Below are positions 37,409-46,078 of a DNA stretch of 64,000 bases, one piece after another; positions within the stretch are counted from its first letter, which is position 1; the number at the start of each line of letters is the position of its first letter. A model generated the notes under the pieces. That model made no database searches. It saw only the letters and a list, made by a program, of their open reading frames with translations, and had not been told where the DNA came from. A program made the position numbers and the translations under genes. The stretch comes from a virus. Where the stretch lies: positions 124,001 to 188,000 of the IMG/VR virus record IMGVR_UViG_3300031787_000001; one strand, 5' to 3'.

Positions 37409-37692
37409 TGTCATACACAATAGATAAAATAATTCCAGTCAAATACGAATGGGATGATAAATGGACGGTAACCGCAGATCTTCGTGGACTTGAAACCTTT
37501 GAGAACTGCGAAAGTAATTATGATGTGGTTGAAAGATTAAAAGATAATAATGTCCTTTCAAGTAAAACTAGTGAGGATAGTGAATATTGTCAATTCTTTG
37601 CATATTTCAGTACAAAGAAAGCGGCAGAGAACTTTATCAAAAGATTAGGAACTTATATTGAAAAAAGAAAAAAATTAATATCATCTTTGTAA
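37408..37692 (+). CDS. Hypothetical protein
   Basis: 94 aa. Start overlaps the stop of 37166 by one base. Alpha/beta (WTVTADLRGLETFENCESNY, CQFFAYFSTKKAAENFIKRL). Unrecognised. Confidence 0.74.
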   Translation: MSYTIDKIIPVKYEWDDKWTVTADLRGLETFENCESNYDVVERLKDNNVLSSKTSEDSEYCQFFAYFSTKKAAENFIKRLGTYIEKRKKLISSL

Positions 37693-37693
37693 T

Positions 37694-37924
37694 ATGGAAA
37701 TTTTAACATTTAGAGAATGGAGTGAGAACTTTGTAAAAGTTATCTTTGATTTAGAGGGTGGAGTAGAAATCAAATCATTTAACAAAACAATTCTTAAAGT
37801 AAAAACCCCAAAGATTGTTAATGGTTTGTTAGAAGAACAAAGTAAAATGTTGTTGAAACATTACACCGATAACTTTGATAAAATACAAAGTCAGTATCAA
37901 GAATTATTAAACGAAGTTATATGA
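37694..37924 (+). CDS. Small hypothetical protein
   Basis: 76 aa, alpha/beta with a C-terminal helix (MLLKHYTDNFDKIQSQYQEL). ATGA overlap with the next gene. Confidence 0.72.
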   Translation: MEILTFREWSENFVKVIFDLEGGVEIKSFNKTILKVKTPKIVNGLLEEQSKMLLKHYTDNFDKIQSQYQELLNEVI

Positions 37925-38256
37925 CCGCACACCACATAGCAAAAGTTGTTCAAAGTCAATTCGATAAAGTAGATTTCGACGCCATCATTGATAAGTGGAA
38001 ACACATTAAAAGAGAGGATTGTGGTAGAGTATCAGATGAATGGGTTAATACAAGGATTGATGATAAACAATACTATAAGTGGATGAGGGCGTGTTCCTTA
38101 TTAGAGGAACATATTAAAAGGAACTTTGAAACCTTTGAAGAAACTGAATTGGTTTATACTTGGGCGAAAGACCTTTGTATTCAAAAGAACAATGAATTAA
38201 ATAGGTGGCGTCAGTTTGGTGCGTATCAAACATTTTCTCAATTTAGAAAGAGATAA
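37921..38256 (+). CDS. Helical hypothetical protein
   Basis: 111 aa, helical and Trp-rich (FDAIIDKWKHIKREDCGRVS, YYKWMRACSLLEEHIKRNFE). Last gene before the terminator at 38284. Unrecognised. Confidence 0.75.
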   Translation: MTAHHIAKVVQSQFDKVDFDAIIDKWKHIKREDCGRVSDEWVNTRIDDKQYYKWMRACSLLEEHIKRNFETFEETELVYTWAKDLCIQKNNELNRWRQFGAYQTFSQFRKR

Positions 38257-38283
38257 TATGAGAAACCTAATCTGTACCTTTTT

Positions 38284-38312
38284 AACCCCGACATAATGTT
38301 GGGGTTTTTTGT
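38284..38312 (+). terminator. Intrinsic terminator
   Basis: AACCCCGACAT/ATGTTGGGGTT and T run. Confidence 0.9.
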
Positions 38313-38348
38313 TGCTTGAACTTTGCTGGTCCTGTGCGCAACAGGTGA

Positions 38349-38390
38349 GATATTCTGTGGCAGACTAAACACACTCGCCACAGAAATTTC
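38349..38390. repeat. TGTGGC palindrome element 20
   Basis: Arms GATATTCTGTGGC and GCCACAGAAATTTC. Confidence 0.82.
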
Positions 38391-38461
38391 AGATGACCGG
38401 GGTCAGGACAGTTTCAGGGTAAAACTATTTATATCTGTTAAGAAAATTTTAACAAAATAAA

Positions 38462-38494
38462 TTTGGAAATACAAAGAAATAAGTTGTATATTTG
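38462..38494 (+). promoter_or_regulatory. Early promoter
   Basis: TTTG 38462, TATATTTG 38487. Confidence 0.9.
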
Positions 38495-38530
38495 TAATGT
38501 CATTTAATTATTAACTCAAAACTTTTTCAA

Positions 38531-38800
38531 ATGAAAAGTAAAGTAAAAAAACAAAAACACACCCTACTCAAAGGAGAGGGAGCAAACCAACACACTCTTT
38601 ACGGAGAGTTTAAGATTGATGAAGAAAAGTCCTTTGCAACATTGGAAGTAACAAAGGATAGTGTATTAAAACACGAACAACCTGACGGAAGTTTCTCAAA
38701 CGAACATCAAGCCTTAAAGATTGACAAAGGTAATTGGGTTATGGGAAAACAAGTTGAGTACAATCCGTTTTCTCGTTCAGTAAGTCAAGTTTGGGACTAA
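38531..38800 (+). CDS. Hypothetical protein
   Basis: 89 aa. Basic start (MKSKVKKQKHTLLKGEGANQ) then a beta-rich domain ending NPFSRSVSQVWD. Sits before the DUF6915-like gene, and the two may work together. Unrecognised. Confidence 0.75.
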   Translation: MKSKVKKQKHTLLKGEGANQHTLYGEFKIDEEKSFATLEVTKDSVLKHEQPDGSFSNEHQALKIDKGNWVMGKQVEYNPFSRSVSQVWD

Positions 38801-38826
38801 TTTATTCACACACTAAATCAACTCAA

Positions 38827-39231
38827 ATGGCAAATCCGTTAATTCATTCTAAATCCAGTGTTAAACGCTGGGGTGGAAAGGTAGAAGATTATTTACCTAT
38901 TCACGAACTTATTGATAGTCCAAAAATGACTATGAATAATAATAGTGCGAGGTTACTTACTCACAATACCTGGTTCGCATACCACATTGTTCCGAAAATC
39001 TTTGGTTACAACATTGTTAATTCTGACGGAAAGTCCGTTGATGTTGTAGATATTGCGATGTTACATATTGCAGAAGATTTCCGAATGAAGTTTGTACCGA
39101 CACCACAGGACTATCTTAAACATTTAGAAGTCCAACCCTGGATGAATAATGGAGTTAAGCCCGTTGATAATCCCGAAGCGTACGAAATTGTTAAAAACTT
39201 AAATCAAAAATTACACGATTATGCAAACTAA
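38827..39231 (+). CDS. DUF6915-like protein
   Basis: 134 aa from ATG 38827. The opening resembles DUF6915: HSKSSVKRWGGKVEDYLPIH, ELIDSPKM and LTHNTWFAYHIVPKIFG. These are small conserved phage and plasmid proteins with no known role. Overlaps 39221 by 11 nt. Confidence 0.78.
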   Translation: MANPLIHSKSSVKRWGGKVEDYLPIHELIDSPKMTMNNNSARLLTHNTWFAYHIVPKIFGYNIVNSDGKSVDVVDIAMLHIAEDFRMKFVPTPQDYLKHLEVQPWMNNGVKPVDNPEAYEIVKNLNQKLHDYAN

Positions 39232-39901
39232 TGAAGCAGTAAAACTCTGGAAGGAGTTAGGTATTACACACGCAAATATGGAGTTCAGTTGTGGTGGAGA
39301 TAGTATGAATGACTACCACTTTACTTTCTACAAGAAAAACGATAGTAAGAAAAAGAATGTCCCCGAAGAAATTGAGGTTAATAGTCCCGAATTGGAAAGT
39401 TACTTTGACAAAGAAGTGTTTGATGAAGTTGAGTTTTATGTAAACTCTGACGGACACTACATTGGGGAGCACGGAAATGTTTATATTGAATTAGATGATA
39501 GTGATGAAGATGAAGAAGAACATACTTTCATTTATTCAAAAAGTGCCAAAAGTGAGTGGTCGGAGAGAATTGAAGAAACAATGGAAATCAAATTATCAAA
39601 GAAGATGTCTAAATTTGTTTCGGAGTATGTTAGTAACATTAACGGAGAAGAAGGGAATTGTACTATCAATTTCAAAAAAGATTTCATAATGTCTGACGAA
39701 CAAGAAAAGTTGGTGGGAGAATTGGAAGAAATTGTATTACAAGAAACCGCAGACTTTGAGCCTTCCTATGATGAAGGGGAGAAAGAAGATTACTATACTT
39801 TCACAACAAATGACGGAGATGATAGAGAAGAATTAACTATCAAAGATGATAAGTTGTTGGTATCTGTTGGAACTTCGTTTATCATTTACAAAGAAGATTA
39901 A
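39221..39901 (+). CDS. Acidic protein, DUF6878-like
   Basis: 226 aa, strongly acidic. LGITHANMEFSCGGDSMNDY with a central VEFYVNSDGHYIGEHGNVYI resembles DUF6878, but the match is by memory of pattern only. C-terminal half is another acidic beta-rich domain. Unknown function. Confidence 0.74.
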   Translation: MQTNEAVKLWKELGITHANMEFSCGGDSMNDYHFTFYKKNDSKKKNVPEEIEVNSPELESYFDKEVFDEVEFYVNSDGHYIGEHGNVYIELDDSDEDEEEHTFIYSKSAKSEWSERIEETMEIKLSKKMSKFVSEYVSNINGEEGNCTINFKKDFIMSDEQEKLVGELEEIVLQETADFEPSYDEGEKEDYYTFTTNDGDDREELTIKDDKLLVSVGTSFIIYKED

Positions 39902-39929
39902 ATTATTAACAAATTAAATTAAATCAGTT

Positions 39930-40601
39930 ATGCAAATCGTTATCAATAATTTACAATTTCCGTATGACATTGGTTGTCGTATTTTGAAAGTGAAACACAA
40001 AGATTGTCCTTTCAGTCAGTTGGAAGATATTTGGGAAGATATTACCCCGATTACTTTCAAAGAGATAGCCCAATTAGAGAACTTGGAACAACGCCGTGTG
40101 GCTATGTTGAACTATGGGTTAGATAGATTGGTCAAAGAGATTAAACCCGAATTGATTGATAAGAAAACATTGAAGAAAACAACAACTTGGGTTAGTCAAG
40201 ACGGACAACTTGTTACCAAAAAATTCAATGACACTTATGAACTTTACAAAGTTAATGGGGAAGTTTTCGGTAAGGCTCGTAATTCTTGGTCAAAACCTGA
40301 TGATTGTTACTATGTAAAGTGTAAGGACACAAGTACCGACAGAGAGTATTTCATTTGGGTTGATATGAAAAGTGTGGCAAACACAAATGGTCAGGGTTGG
40401 AATTGGGATATTAAAAAGGTCAATGCAATTCAGGCAATTGCTTGGACTATTCAAACGGACATTCCCGAAGGTTGTATTGAGAAGATTGTAAGACAGGGAG
40501 ATTGTGTGTTGATTAAACCGATAGGGAAGAAAGTAAAGTCGGAAAGTACAAGACACTTAACGGAAAGTGAGTACAAAAATCTGTTGGTCGCTGAGAGTTA
40601 G
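39930..40601 (+). CDS. Hypothetical protein
   Basis: 223 aa. Beta-rich centre with aromatic residues (DDCYYVKCKDTSTDREYFIW, NTNGQGWNWDIKKVNAIQA) and a basic end. Last gene of the 38531 unit. Unrecognised. Confidence 0.76.
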   Translation: MQIVINNLQFPYDIGCRILKVKHKDCPFSQLEDIWEDITPITFKEIAQLENLEQRRVAMLNYGLDRLVKEIKPELIDKKTLKKTTTWVSQDGQLVTKKFNDTYELYKVNGEVFGKARNSWSKPDDCYYVKCKDTSTDREYFIWVDMKSVANTNGQGWNWDIKKVNAIQAIAWTIQTDIPEGCIEKIVRQGDCVLIKPIGKKVKSESTRHLTESEYKNLLVAES

Positions 40602-40619
40602 TAGTTTTTGACAAATGAA

Positions 40620-40648
40620 AGGGGGTACAATTAGTACCCCTTTTTTTA
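40620..40648 (+). terminator. Intrinsic terminator
   Basis: GGGGTAC/GTACCCC and T run. Confidence 0.9.
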
Positions 40649-40687
40649 TGCACTTTTTGTGCACTCGATCTGCATATTAACAGGTGA

Positions 40688-40729
40688 GATTTTCTGTGGC
40701 GGATCAACTATACTCGCCACAGAAAATTC
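40688..40729. repeat. TGTGGC palindrome element 21
   Basis: Nearly perfect arms GATTTTCTGTGGCG / CGCCACAGAAAATTC; the cleanest C/G version of the family. Confidence 0.9.
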
Positions 40730-40789
40730 TTGGTTCAGATCCTGAAATTTTTAGATATAATATCTTAACTAAACTTTAACGAAAATAAA

Positions 40790-40821
40790 TTTGGAATCAA
40801 AATATATAAGTTGTATATTTG
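40790..40821 (+). promoter_or_regulatory. Early promoter
   Basis: TTTG 40790, TATATTTG 40814. Confidence 0.9.
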
Positions 40822-40835
40822 TAAAAATTAAAATT

Positions 40836-41600
40836 ATGATTTACACAACTAAAGCTCAAGCAAAAAAATTAACGGGTATCGGTTACCTGGGGTCGGTTAA
40901 CTTAACTACCAAACATCAGAAGGCGTACAAGTACAATGAACTTACTTATAGTTTATACCTCGCACCCGCAAAGTCAAGTGGTTATGAGGTTTGTCCTATG
41001 AGAAGTGAAGAATGTACATTGCTATGTTTGAACGAATCGGGAATGAATAAAATGACACAGAAGGTAAAGGGTGATGTTATTAATGAATCTAGAATTAAAA
41101 AAACGAAATTATTCTTTGAACACAGGGAATTTTTTGTTAATTGGATGATAGATGAAATATACACCGCAAAGAAAAAGGCAGATAAACTCGGTCACAAGTT
41201 CAGTGTTCGTTTAAACAATACATCAGATATAACCCCCGAAAGTTTTTATGTGACATATAAAGGAGAAGTGAGAAATGTATTACAGATTTTCCCCGATGTT
41301 AAATTTTACGATTACACGAAAGTTCCGAAACGAATTGAATTGTTAAAGAAGTACAATAACTACGATTTAACATTTTCATTTAGTGGATATAACTTTCCCG
41401 ATTGTATTAGTATGTTGAATAATGATGTTAGAGTGGCGGTCGTATTTAGAAAAGAATTACCCGAAACTTTCTGGGGTCGTAAAGTTATTGACGGGGATGA
41501 ATACGATATGAGATACTACGATGAAAAAAATGTTATTGTAGGTTTGAAATATAAAAGTGTTAGAAACAAGTTAAAGGATGATTACAAGTTCGTTGTTTAG
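40836..41600 (+). CDS. Phage gene product 88-like (GP88) protein
   Basis: 254 aa from ATG 40836; upstream in-frame ATG precedes the promoter. Strong match to GP88: LAPAKSSGYEVCPMRSEECT, LCLNESGMNKM, KTKLFFEHREFFVNWMIDEI, VRLNNTSDITPE, VKFYDYTKVPKRIELL and VIDGDEYDMRYYDEKNVIVG. The conserved Cys set suggests metal binding. Function in the family is unknown. Single-gene unit. Confidence 0.9.
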   Translation: MIYTTKAQAKKLTGIGYLGSVNLTTKHQKAYKYNELTYSLYLAPAKSSGYEVCPMRSEECTLLCLNESGMNKMTQKVKGDVINESRIKKTKLFFEHREFFVNWMIDEIYTAKKKADKLGHKFSVRLNNTSDITPESFYVTYKGEVRNVLQIFPDVKFYDYTKVPKRIELLKKYNNYDLTFSFSGYNFPDCISMLNNDVRVAVVFRKELPETFWGRKVIDGDEYDMRYYDEKNVIVGLKYKSVRNKLKDDYKFVV

Positions 41601-41620
41601 TAGTTTTTGTTTTGATAGAG

Positions 41621-41650
41621 AACCCACCAGTAAAATGGTGGGTTTTTTAT
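41621..41650 (+). terminator. Intrinsic terminator
   Basis: AACCCACCA/TGGTGGGTT and T run. Confidence 0.9.
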
Positions 41651-41687
41651 TGCTGTTACCAGAGCAGATCGCAGCGCAAAGCACAGT

Positions 41688-41703
41688 GGAATTTCTGTGG
41701 CAG
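41688..41703. repeat. Half TGTGGC element (22a)
   Basis: GGAATTTCTGTGGCAG, left arm only, 94 bp before a complete element. Confidence 0.7.
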
Positions 41704-41796
41704 AATAGTTTTATTGATTATCAATGAGTTATGAAAATAGCAAAAGTTGCAAAAGTTGCAGCAACACCAGAGCAAGTTGCCAGATTCAGAGCTATG

Positions 41797-41840
41797 GATT
41801 TTCTGTGGCAGACATTTGTATTACGCCACAGAATATTTTT
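41797..41840. repeat. TGTGGC palindrome element 22b
   Basis: Arms GGATTTTCTGTGGC and GCCACAGAATATTTTT. Followed by GGGCTGGGGTCGTGATC, also found after element 16. Confidence 0.85.
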
Positions 41841-41898
41841 ACCGTGCCGGGCTGGGGTCGTGATCAAAAATATTTTTGCAAAATTTTAACAAAATATA

Positions 41899-41930
41899 TT
41901 TGGATTATAACTTTATCCGTTGTATATTTG
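41899..41930 (+). promoter_or_regulatory. Early promoter
   Basis: TTTG 41899, TATATTTG 41923. Confidence 0.9.
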
Positions 41931-41967
41931 TGATGTCATTAATTATTAAACTCTAAATTTTATTAAC

Positions 41968-42423
41968 ATGGGAACTAGATCTCTCACAACATTCATTGAA
42001 AGATGGAACGATGAAAAGACAGGTAAAAAGAAACAAGTTAAGATTGTAACAATGTATCGTCAAATGGACGGTTACCCCGAAGGACACGGACTTGACCTCG
42101 CAGATTTTTTGGCTGGTGGTACTGTTGTTAATGGTTTGCCGATAGGTGTAATTACAGGTGAAGACAAGACACTTTACTTTAATGGAATGGGTTGTTTGTC
42201 CGCACAGGTAATCGGACATTTCAAAACCAATTCTGGAGGAATTTATTTACACAGGGGAGGAATTACCAACTGTTGGGAACAGTATCGATATGAGGTTATT
42301 GTAGATGAAGACAACCCGAAAGAAATCTTACTCCGTTGTTATGATGTGTATGACCGTAAATGGATATTCGAGGGAAACCCTAAAGATTTTGTTAAAAAAT
42401 ACAAAGAAAAAGAAAAAGTATAA
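41968..42423 (+). CDS. Conserved phage hypothetical protein
   Basis: 151 aa. MGTRSLTTFIE, VTMYRQMDGYPEGHGLDLAD, FLAGGTVVNGLP, FNGMGCLSAQVIGHFKTNSG: a block I know from uncharacterised proteins of large phages. No function assigned. Confidence 0.82.
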   Translation: MGTRSLTTFIERWNDEKTGKKKQVKIVTMYRQMDGYPEGHGLDLADFLAGGTVVNGLPIGVITGEDKTLYFNGMGCLSAQVIGHFKTNSGGIYLHRGGITNCWEQYRYEVIVDEDNPKEILLRCYDVYDRKWIFEGNPKDFVKKYKEKEKV

Positions 42424-42431
42424 AAAATATT

Positions 42432-42463
42432 TTTGTATTATAATTTAAAACTCCGTATATTTG
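42432..42463 (+). promoter_or_regulatory. Early promoter
   Basis: TTTG 42432, TATATTTG 42456. Confidence 0.88.
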
Positions 42464-42496
42464 TATCACATTATCTAACAATTTAAATTTTATTTT

Positions 42497-43039
42497 ATGG
42501 GATTAGACCAGTATCTCTCCAAGAAAACTTATGTTAAAAATTGGAGCTTCCACACTAAGGAACAAAAACACACTGTCACCGTTAAGAAGGGTGGTAAGAA
42601 AAGAACCGACATTAACCCTGAAAAAATCTCCTACATTGTTGAGGAAGTAATGTATTGGAGAAAAGCAAATCAAATTCATAATTGGTTTGTACAGAATGTT
42701 CAGGATGGTGAAGATAATTGTCGGGAACATTATGTGGAGAAAGAAAAACTGAAAGAACTTGTTGACACCTGTAAGAAAGTTCGTGACAGTTTATTGAAGT
42801 CCGAAATCAAATTGGTTCAAGCTGAGGTTGGTTGGGCTAATGGTGAGAAGATGTATGACAATATCGAAGTTTACACCGACACGGAAGTCGCGGAGGAATT
42901 GTTACCACCGAGTCCAGGTTTCTTCTTTGGTTCATATGAGTTCGATAAATGGTATCTTCAGGATATTGAAAATACTATTAACGCGATCGAACCACTATTA
43001 GACAGTGACGGTGAATTTTATTACGACTCGTCTTGGTAA
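42497..43039 (+). CDS. Conserved phage hypothetical protein (MGLDxYL family)
   Basis: 180 aa. MGLDQYLSKKTYVKNW, VMYWRKANQIHNWFVQNVQD, and LLPPSPGFFFGSYEFDKWYL form a pattern widespread in phages of many hosts. No function is known to me. Full length for the family. Confidence 0.84.
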   Translation: MGLDQYLSKKTYVKNWSFHTKEQKHTVTVKKGGKKRTDINPEKISYIVEEVMYWRKANQIHNWFVQNVQDGEDNCREHYVEKEKLKELVDTCKKVRDSLLKSEIKLVQAEVGWANGEKMYDNIEVYTDTEVAEELLPPSPGFFFGSYEFDKWYLQDIENTINAIEPLLDSDGEFYYDSSW

Positions 43040-43048
43040 AAAAATATT

Positions 43049-43082
43049 GGGGATATTGTTTGGTAAAACGATATCCCCTTTA
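43049..43082 (+). terminator. Intrinsic terminator overlapping the next promoter
   Basis: GGGGATAT/ATATCCCC stem; its loop contains the TTTG (-33) of the promoter for 43114. Confidence 0.8.
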
Positions 43083-43090
43083 TATCTTTG
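43059..43090 (+). promoter_or_regulatory. Early promoter
   Basis: TTTG 43059, TATCTTTG 43083. Confidence 0.8.
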
Positions 43091-43113
43091 TATCACATTT
43101 TAAAATAAATCTT

Positions 43114-43350
43114 ATGACAAAAGAATTGTTACAAACTTGGACAACCAAAGCGAAAGAAGTATTAGAGGGACGAACTATTATATCAGTCCGTTATCTTAAT
43201 GATAAAGAAATGGAAATGATGGGTTGGTATAAACGACCTGTCGTGTTCTTCCTCGACAACGGAACATCCTGTATTCTCTCTATGGACGACGAGGGTAATG
43301 ATGGTGGTGTTTTATTCTATGGTAAAGATGGTGTATTACCTACACTTTAA
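43114..43350 (+). CDS. Conserved hypothetical protein
   Basis: 78 aa from ATG 43114. Compact beta-rich: ISVRYLNDKEMEMMGWYKRP, VVFFLDNGTSCILSMDDEGN, DGGVLFY. Seen in large phages by my recollection; unknown function. Confidence 0.78.
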   Translation: MTKELLQTWTTKAKEVLEGRTIISVRYLNDKEMEMMGWYKRPVVFFLDNGTSCILSMDDEGNDGGVLFYGKDGVLPTL

Positions 43351-43361
43351 AATAAATCTAT

Positions 43362-43577
43362 ATGAGAAGTTTTTTAGAATTAAAAACAGCAATAACAAAC
43401 GGTGTTCCATTAGTATGGAATGACCCTGACCCAATCAAAGGTACTGATTATACAATCACATACATTGAACCACTAGATGAAATTGATGATGATGAAGACC
43501 CAATGGGTTATCCAATTCTAATTCAATATGGGGGTTCAGAAGCTCAGGTTTATTTACATGAAATCATTTTAAAATAA
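43362..43577 (+). CDS. Small acidic hypothetical protein
   Basis: 71 aa. VPLVWNDPDPIKGTDYTITY and IQYGGSEAQVYLHEI suggest a small beta barrel. Unrecognised; tightly spaced with neighbours. Confidence 0.75.
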   Translation: MRSFLELKTAITNGVPLVWNDPDPIKGTDYTITYIEPLDEIDDDEDPMGYPILIQYGGSEAQVYLHEIILK

Positions 43578-43583
43578 ATCTAT

Positions 43584-43982
43584 ATGAAAAAACGAATTAA
43601 AGTTAGGTTCAATCTCGGTAGAGGTAAGAACTATCTAAAATGGAAAATCGAATATCCATCAGGTGAGGTAGAGTATCATTATCCTATCAATGTACAACTC
43701 GTAATGAAGAACTGTCAGCTTAAGAACAACAGGAATGCCGCTGAGAAGATTTATAAAAATCAATCACACAAAGTCGTTTGTGCTTGGGTACTCTGTGAGG
43801 ATATCGATGTGAAGTTCGATAAATTTAAGGCGTATGACACGATGGATCTGGATCGATTAACATACAATCCAAGAAGATTACCATATTGGGTGAAAGATGA
43901 TGGTTATCTAATGTGTATGGATGGAGTAACAGTAAATGAAATTGGAACAGTGGATTATAAATTATTCATAACTAAAAATTAA
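43584..43982 (+). CDS. Basic hypothetical protein
   Basis: 132 aa, basic. MKKRIKVRFNLGRGKNYLKW then YPSGEVEYHYP and AEKIYKNQSHKVVCAWVLCE. Possibly binds nucleic acid by charge; no family recognised. Confidence 0.76.
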   Translation: MKKRIKVRFNLGRGKNYLKWKIEYPSGEVEYHYPINVQLVMKNCQLKNNRNAAEKIYKNQSHKVVCAWVLCEDIDVKFDKFKAYDTMDLDRLTYNPRRLPYWVKDDGYLMCMDGVTVNEIGTVDYKLFITKN

Positions 43983-43986
43983 AACT

Positions 43987-44583
43987 ATGCCAAATTGGTG
44001 TTCAAACTCAATCACCATAACAGGTGATGAGGAAAAAATTAAATTCTTAAAGAATGTAATTGAGAATGGTATCCCCACTGAAAAACGACAGGAAGCGAAT
44101 GTTTTCATGACTCTCGTCGGAATTCCTCCTGACATGAATCTGTATGAATATGAACAGAAGTGGTATGGAACCAACATAGATAATTGGGGGACCAAATGGG
44201 ATGTGGCATATAATGAATCTTATTTCTCTTTTGAGGATACTGAAATAACCATGTCACCTGATACAGCTTGGTCACCACCAATTGGATTTGCTCAAAGTTT
44301 GGCAAGGAACTATGGGGTAAAGGTGGAGATGTACTATGAGGAACCAGGTTCCGACTTCTGTGGTAAAACTATAATCACTGAAGATGGTACGTTGACGGAG
44401 GAGGATTATGATTTTGTACATGGGAAATATGTCTTTGATAAAGAAGGTTTTTGGAATGAAATTATAAATAATATAGAGTTTGCAAAAGAAGATGATGTAT
44501 CTTTGGAAAACTTCATATTGGATTATGGTTATGTGAATGAAGAAGACAAAAAAGAGATTGAGAAATTATATAATGAATCATAG
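43987..44583 (+). CDS. Api92-like ferredoxin-fold protein
   Basis: 198 aa. The start MPNWCSNSITITGDEEKIKF and the segment DNWGTKWDVAYN, then FEDTEITMSPDTAWSPPIGF with EPGSDFCG are hallmarks of the Api92-like (DUF1281) phage family. Role unknown. The acidic C-terminal 50 residues are an extension. Confidence 0.88.
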   Translation: MPNWCSNSITITGDEEKIKFLKNVIENGIPTEKRQEANVFMTLVGIPPDMNLYEYEQKWYGTNIDNWGTKWDVAYNESYFSFEDTEITMSPDTAWSPPIGFAQSLARNYGVKVEMYYEEPGSDFCGKTIITEDGTLTEEDYDFVHGKYVFDKEGFWNEIINNIEFAKEDDVSLENFILDYGYVNEEDKKEIEKLYNES

Positions 44584-44628
44584 TTTTTATTTTTAACCAG
44601 CTGTTTATACAGCACAAATCAAACAAGT

Positions 44629-45108
44629 ATGGGTAGAGTTAACAAACTTACAGAGGGTGTGTTCACCAGTATCGTAGGTAATCAAACAATCATTCCTTCG
44701 TATGACAAATTCTTAAATGTTCAGGACGATTTAAAAAAACCGAGTCAGGAACTTAAGAAATTAATCACACAATACAAGAAAGAAATAACATCAAATAAAA
44801 CAATATTTGAGAAGTTAGCAAAGCTTGAGGATGTGATTATGCAGATCCGTACACGGGACAACCTGTCCAATGATATGATCAAATTGAACATTGTCCGTGA
44901 GTACATCTACGCTCGTATTCCTTTCCATCGTAACGATAAGGAATCAAACGACATCCGTGTCATCGTTGGATTAACTGAATTCAATGGTGTGGAAGTGGAC
45001 AAGATGTATGACAACAAAGAGTTTATGGACAAAGCCAAGAATAAATTGGTTGAGGCTATGAACGAGATTATTAACCAAAATTTGGAAACTGTAAATAAAA
45101 TAGATTAA
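44629..45108 (+). CDS. Helical hypothetical protein
   Basis: 159 aa, helical and charged (ELKKLITQYKKEITSNKTIF). No domain recognised. It ends 1 nt before the DNA methyltransferase gene and may be a partner. Confidence 0.77.
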   Translation: MGRVNKLTEGVFTSIVGNQTIIPSYDKFLNVQDDLKKPSQELKKLITQYKKEITSNKTIFEKLAKLEDVIMQIRTRDNLSNDMIKLNIVREYIYARIPFHRNDKESNDIRVIVGLTEFNGVEVDKMYDNKEFMDKAKNKLVEAMNEIINQNLETVNKID

Positions 45109-45109
45109 T

Positions 45110-46027
45110 ATGAAAAAGATTAACAATGTATTATCATTATGTGACGGTATCTCAATGTTCCAATACGCATTGAAAAAATCAGGAATTGAGTACAAGAATT
45201 ATTTTTCAGGTGAGATCAGTGAAACTGCTATGAGTATAGCAATGAAGAATTTCCCGAAAACAAAACAACTTGGTGATATCCGTAACATCAAAGGAAAAAA
45301 TTTACCTGAGATCGATATTATGGTTGCGGGATTTCCTTGTCAACAATTCTCAAGAGCAGGTAATGAAGATGGATTAACAGATATTCACGGAAATGTTCTC
45401 GACACATACAAGAAGTATCGTGAAGCCGATAAAAAGGGATGGATTAGAGAAGGATCTCAATCACACATTTTTTGGGAAGTATATAGGATCTTCAAAGAAG
45501 TTAAACCGAAGTATTTCATTTTTGAGAATGTTAAAATGGATCCAAAGTGGATGTACATCATATCAACATCTTTCGGTGTTAGTCCCATCTTAATAGATTC
45601 AAAATTGGTTTCCGCTCAACATCGTGAGAGATACTATTGGACAAATATTCCTGGTGCTATAATTCCAAAAGATAAAGGAATTCATCTTTCAAGTATTATT
45701 CCTGATGCGATCGGTGGACACGGTGTTAGAAACATTGATACAGGTAAGAAAACTCCTGAAGGTAAAAAAGTTTGGCGTAAGAACGCTACAACAAGAAAAG
45801 ATGGTAAGGCCAACTGTTTAACAACAAGAAAGGGTAACTGTTCCAAAGTGGAATTAAAGGACGGAACCATTAGACAAATCACCATCGAGGAAGCTGAACA
45901 ACTTCAAAATCTCCCGAAGAACTATACCAAAGTTCCTGGTGTTGCTGAAGGTAAGAGGTGGCACGCCATCGGTAATGGGTTCACCGTCAATGTATTTGTT
46001 CACCTATTAAAAGGTCTTAAAAAATAA
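45110..46027 (+). CDS. DNA (cytosine-5) methyltransferase
   Basis: 305 aa. Standard motifs in order: I (LSLCDGISMFQYAL), IV GFPCQQFSRAG with catalytic Cys, VI FIFENV, VIII QHRERYYW, and X GNGFTVNVF. A target-recognition segment lies between VIII and X (about 190-260). It makes 5-methylcytosine at an unknown site, probably to protect phage DNA from host restriction; no partner nuclease is adjacent. The motif I glycine pattern (LCDGIS) resembles the animal-type and phage stand-alone enzymes. Confidence 0.93.
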   Translation: MKKINNVLSLCDGISMFQYALKKSGIEYKNYFSGEISETAMSIAMKNFPKTKQLGDIRNIKGKNLPEIDIMVAGFPCQQFSRAGNEDGLTDIHGNVLDTYKKYREADKKGWIREGSQSHIFWEVYRIFKEVKPKYFIFENVKMDPKWMYIISTSFGVSPILIDSKLVSAQHRERYYWTNIPGAIIPKDKGIHLSSIIPDAIGGHGVRNIDTGKKTPEGKKVWRKNATTRKDGKANCLTTRKGNCSKVELKDGTIRQITIEEAEQLQNLPKNYTKVPGVAEGKRWHAIGNGFTVNVFVHLLKGLKK

Positions 46028-46029
46028 AT

Positions 46030-46060
46030 TTTGTGGAAAACATTTCACATATTATATTTG
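46030..46060 (+). promoter_or_regulatory. Early promoter
   Basis: TTTG 46030, TATATTTG 46053. Confidence 0.85.
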
Positions 46061-46078
46061 TAATCTAAATCCAAGTGT

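Noticed and set aside
41724-41933. 69-codon frame, and a second frame from 41731 (MKIAKVAKVAATPEQVAR)
   Set aside because: Both run through a palindrome element and into the next promoter. The start of the second looks protein-like and could be a gene remnant, but there is not enough to call it.
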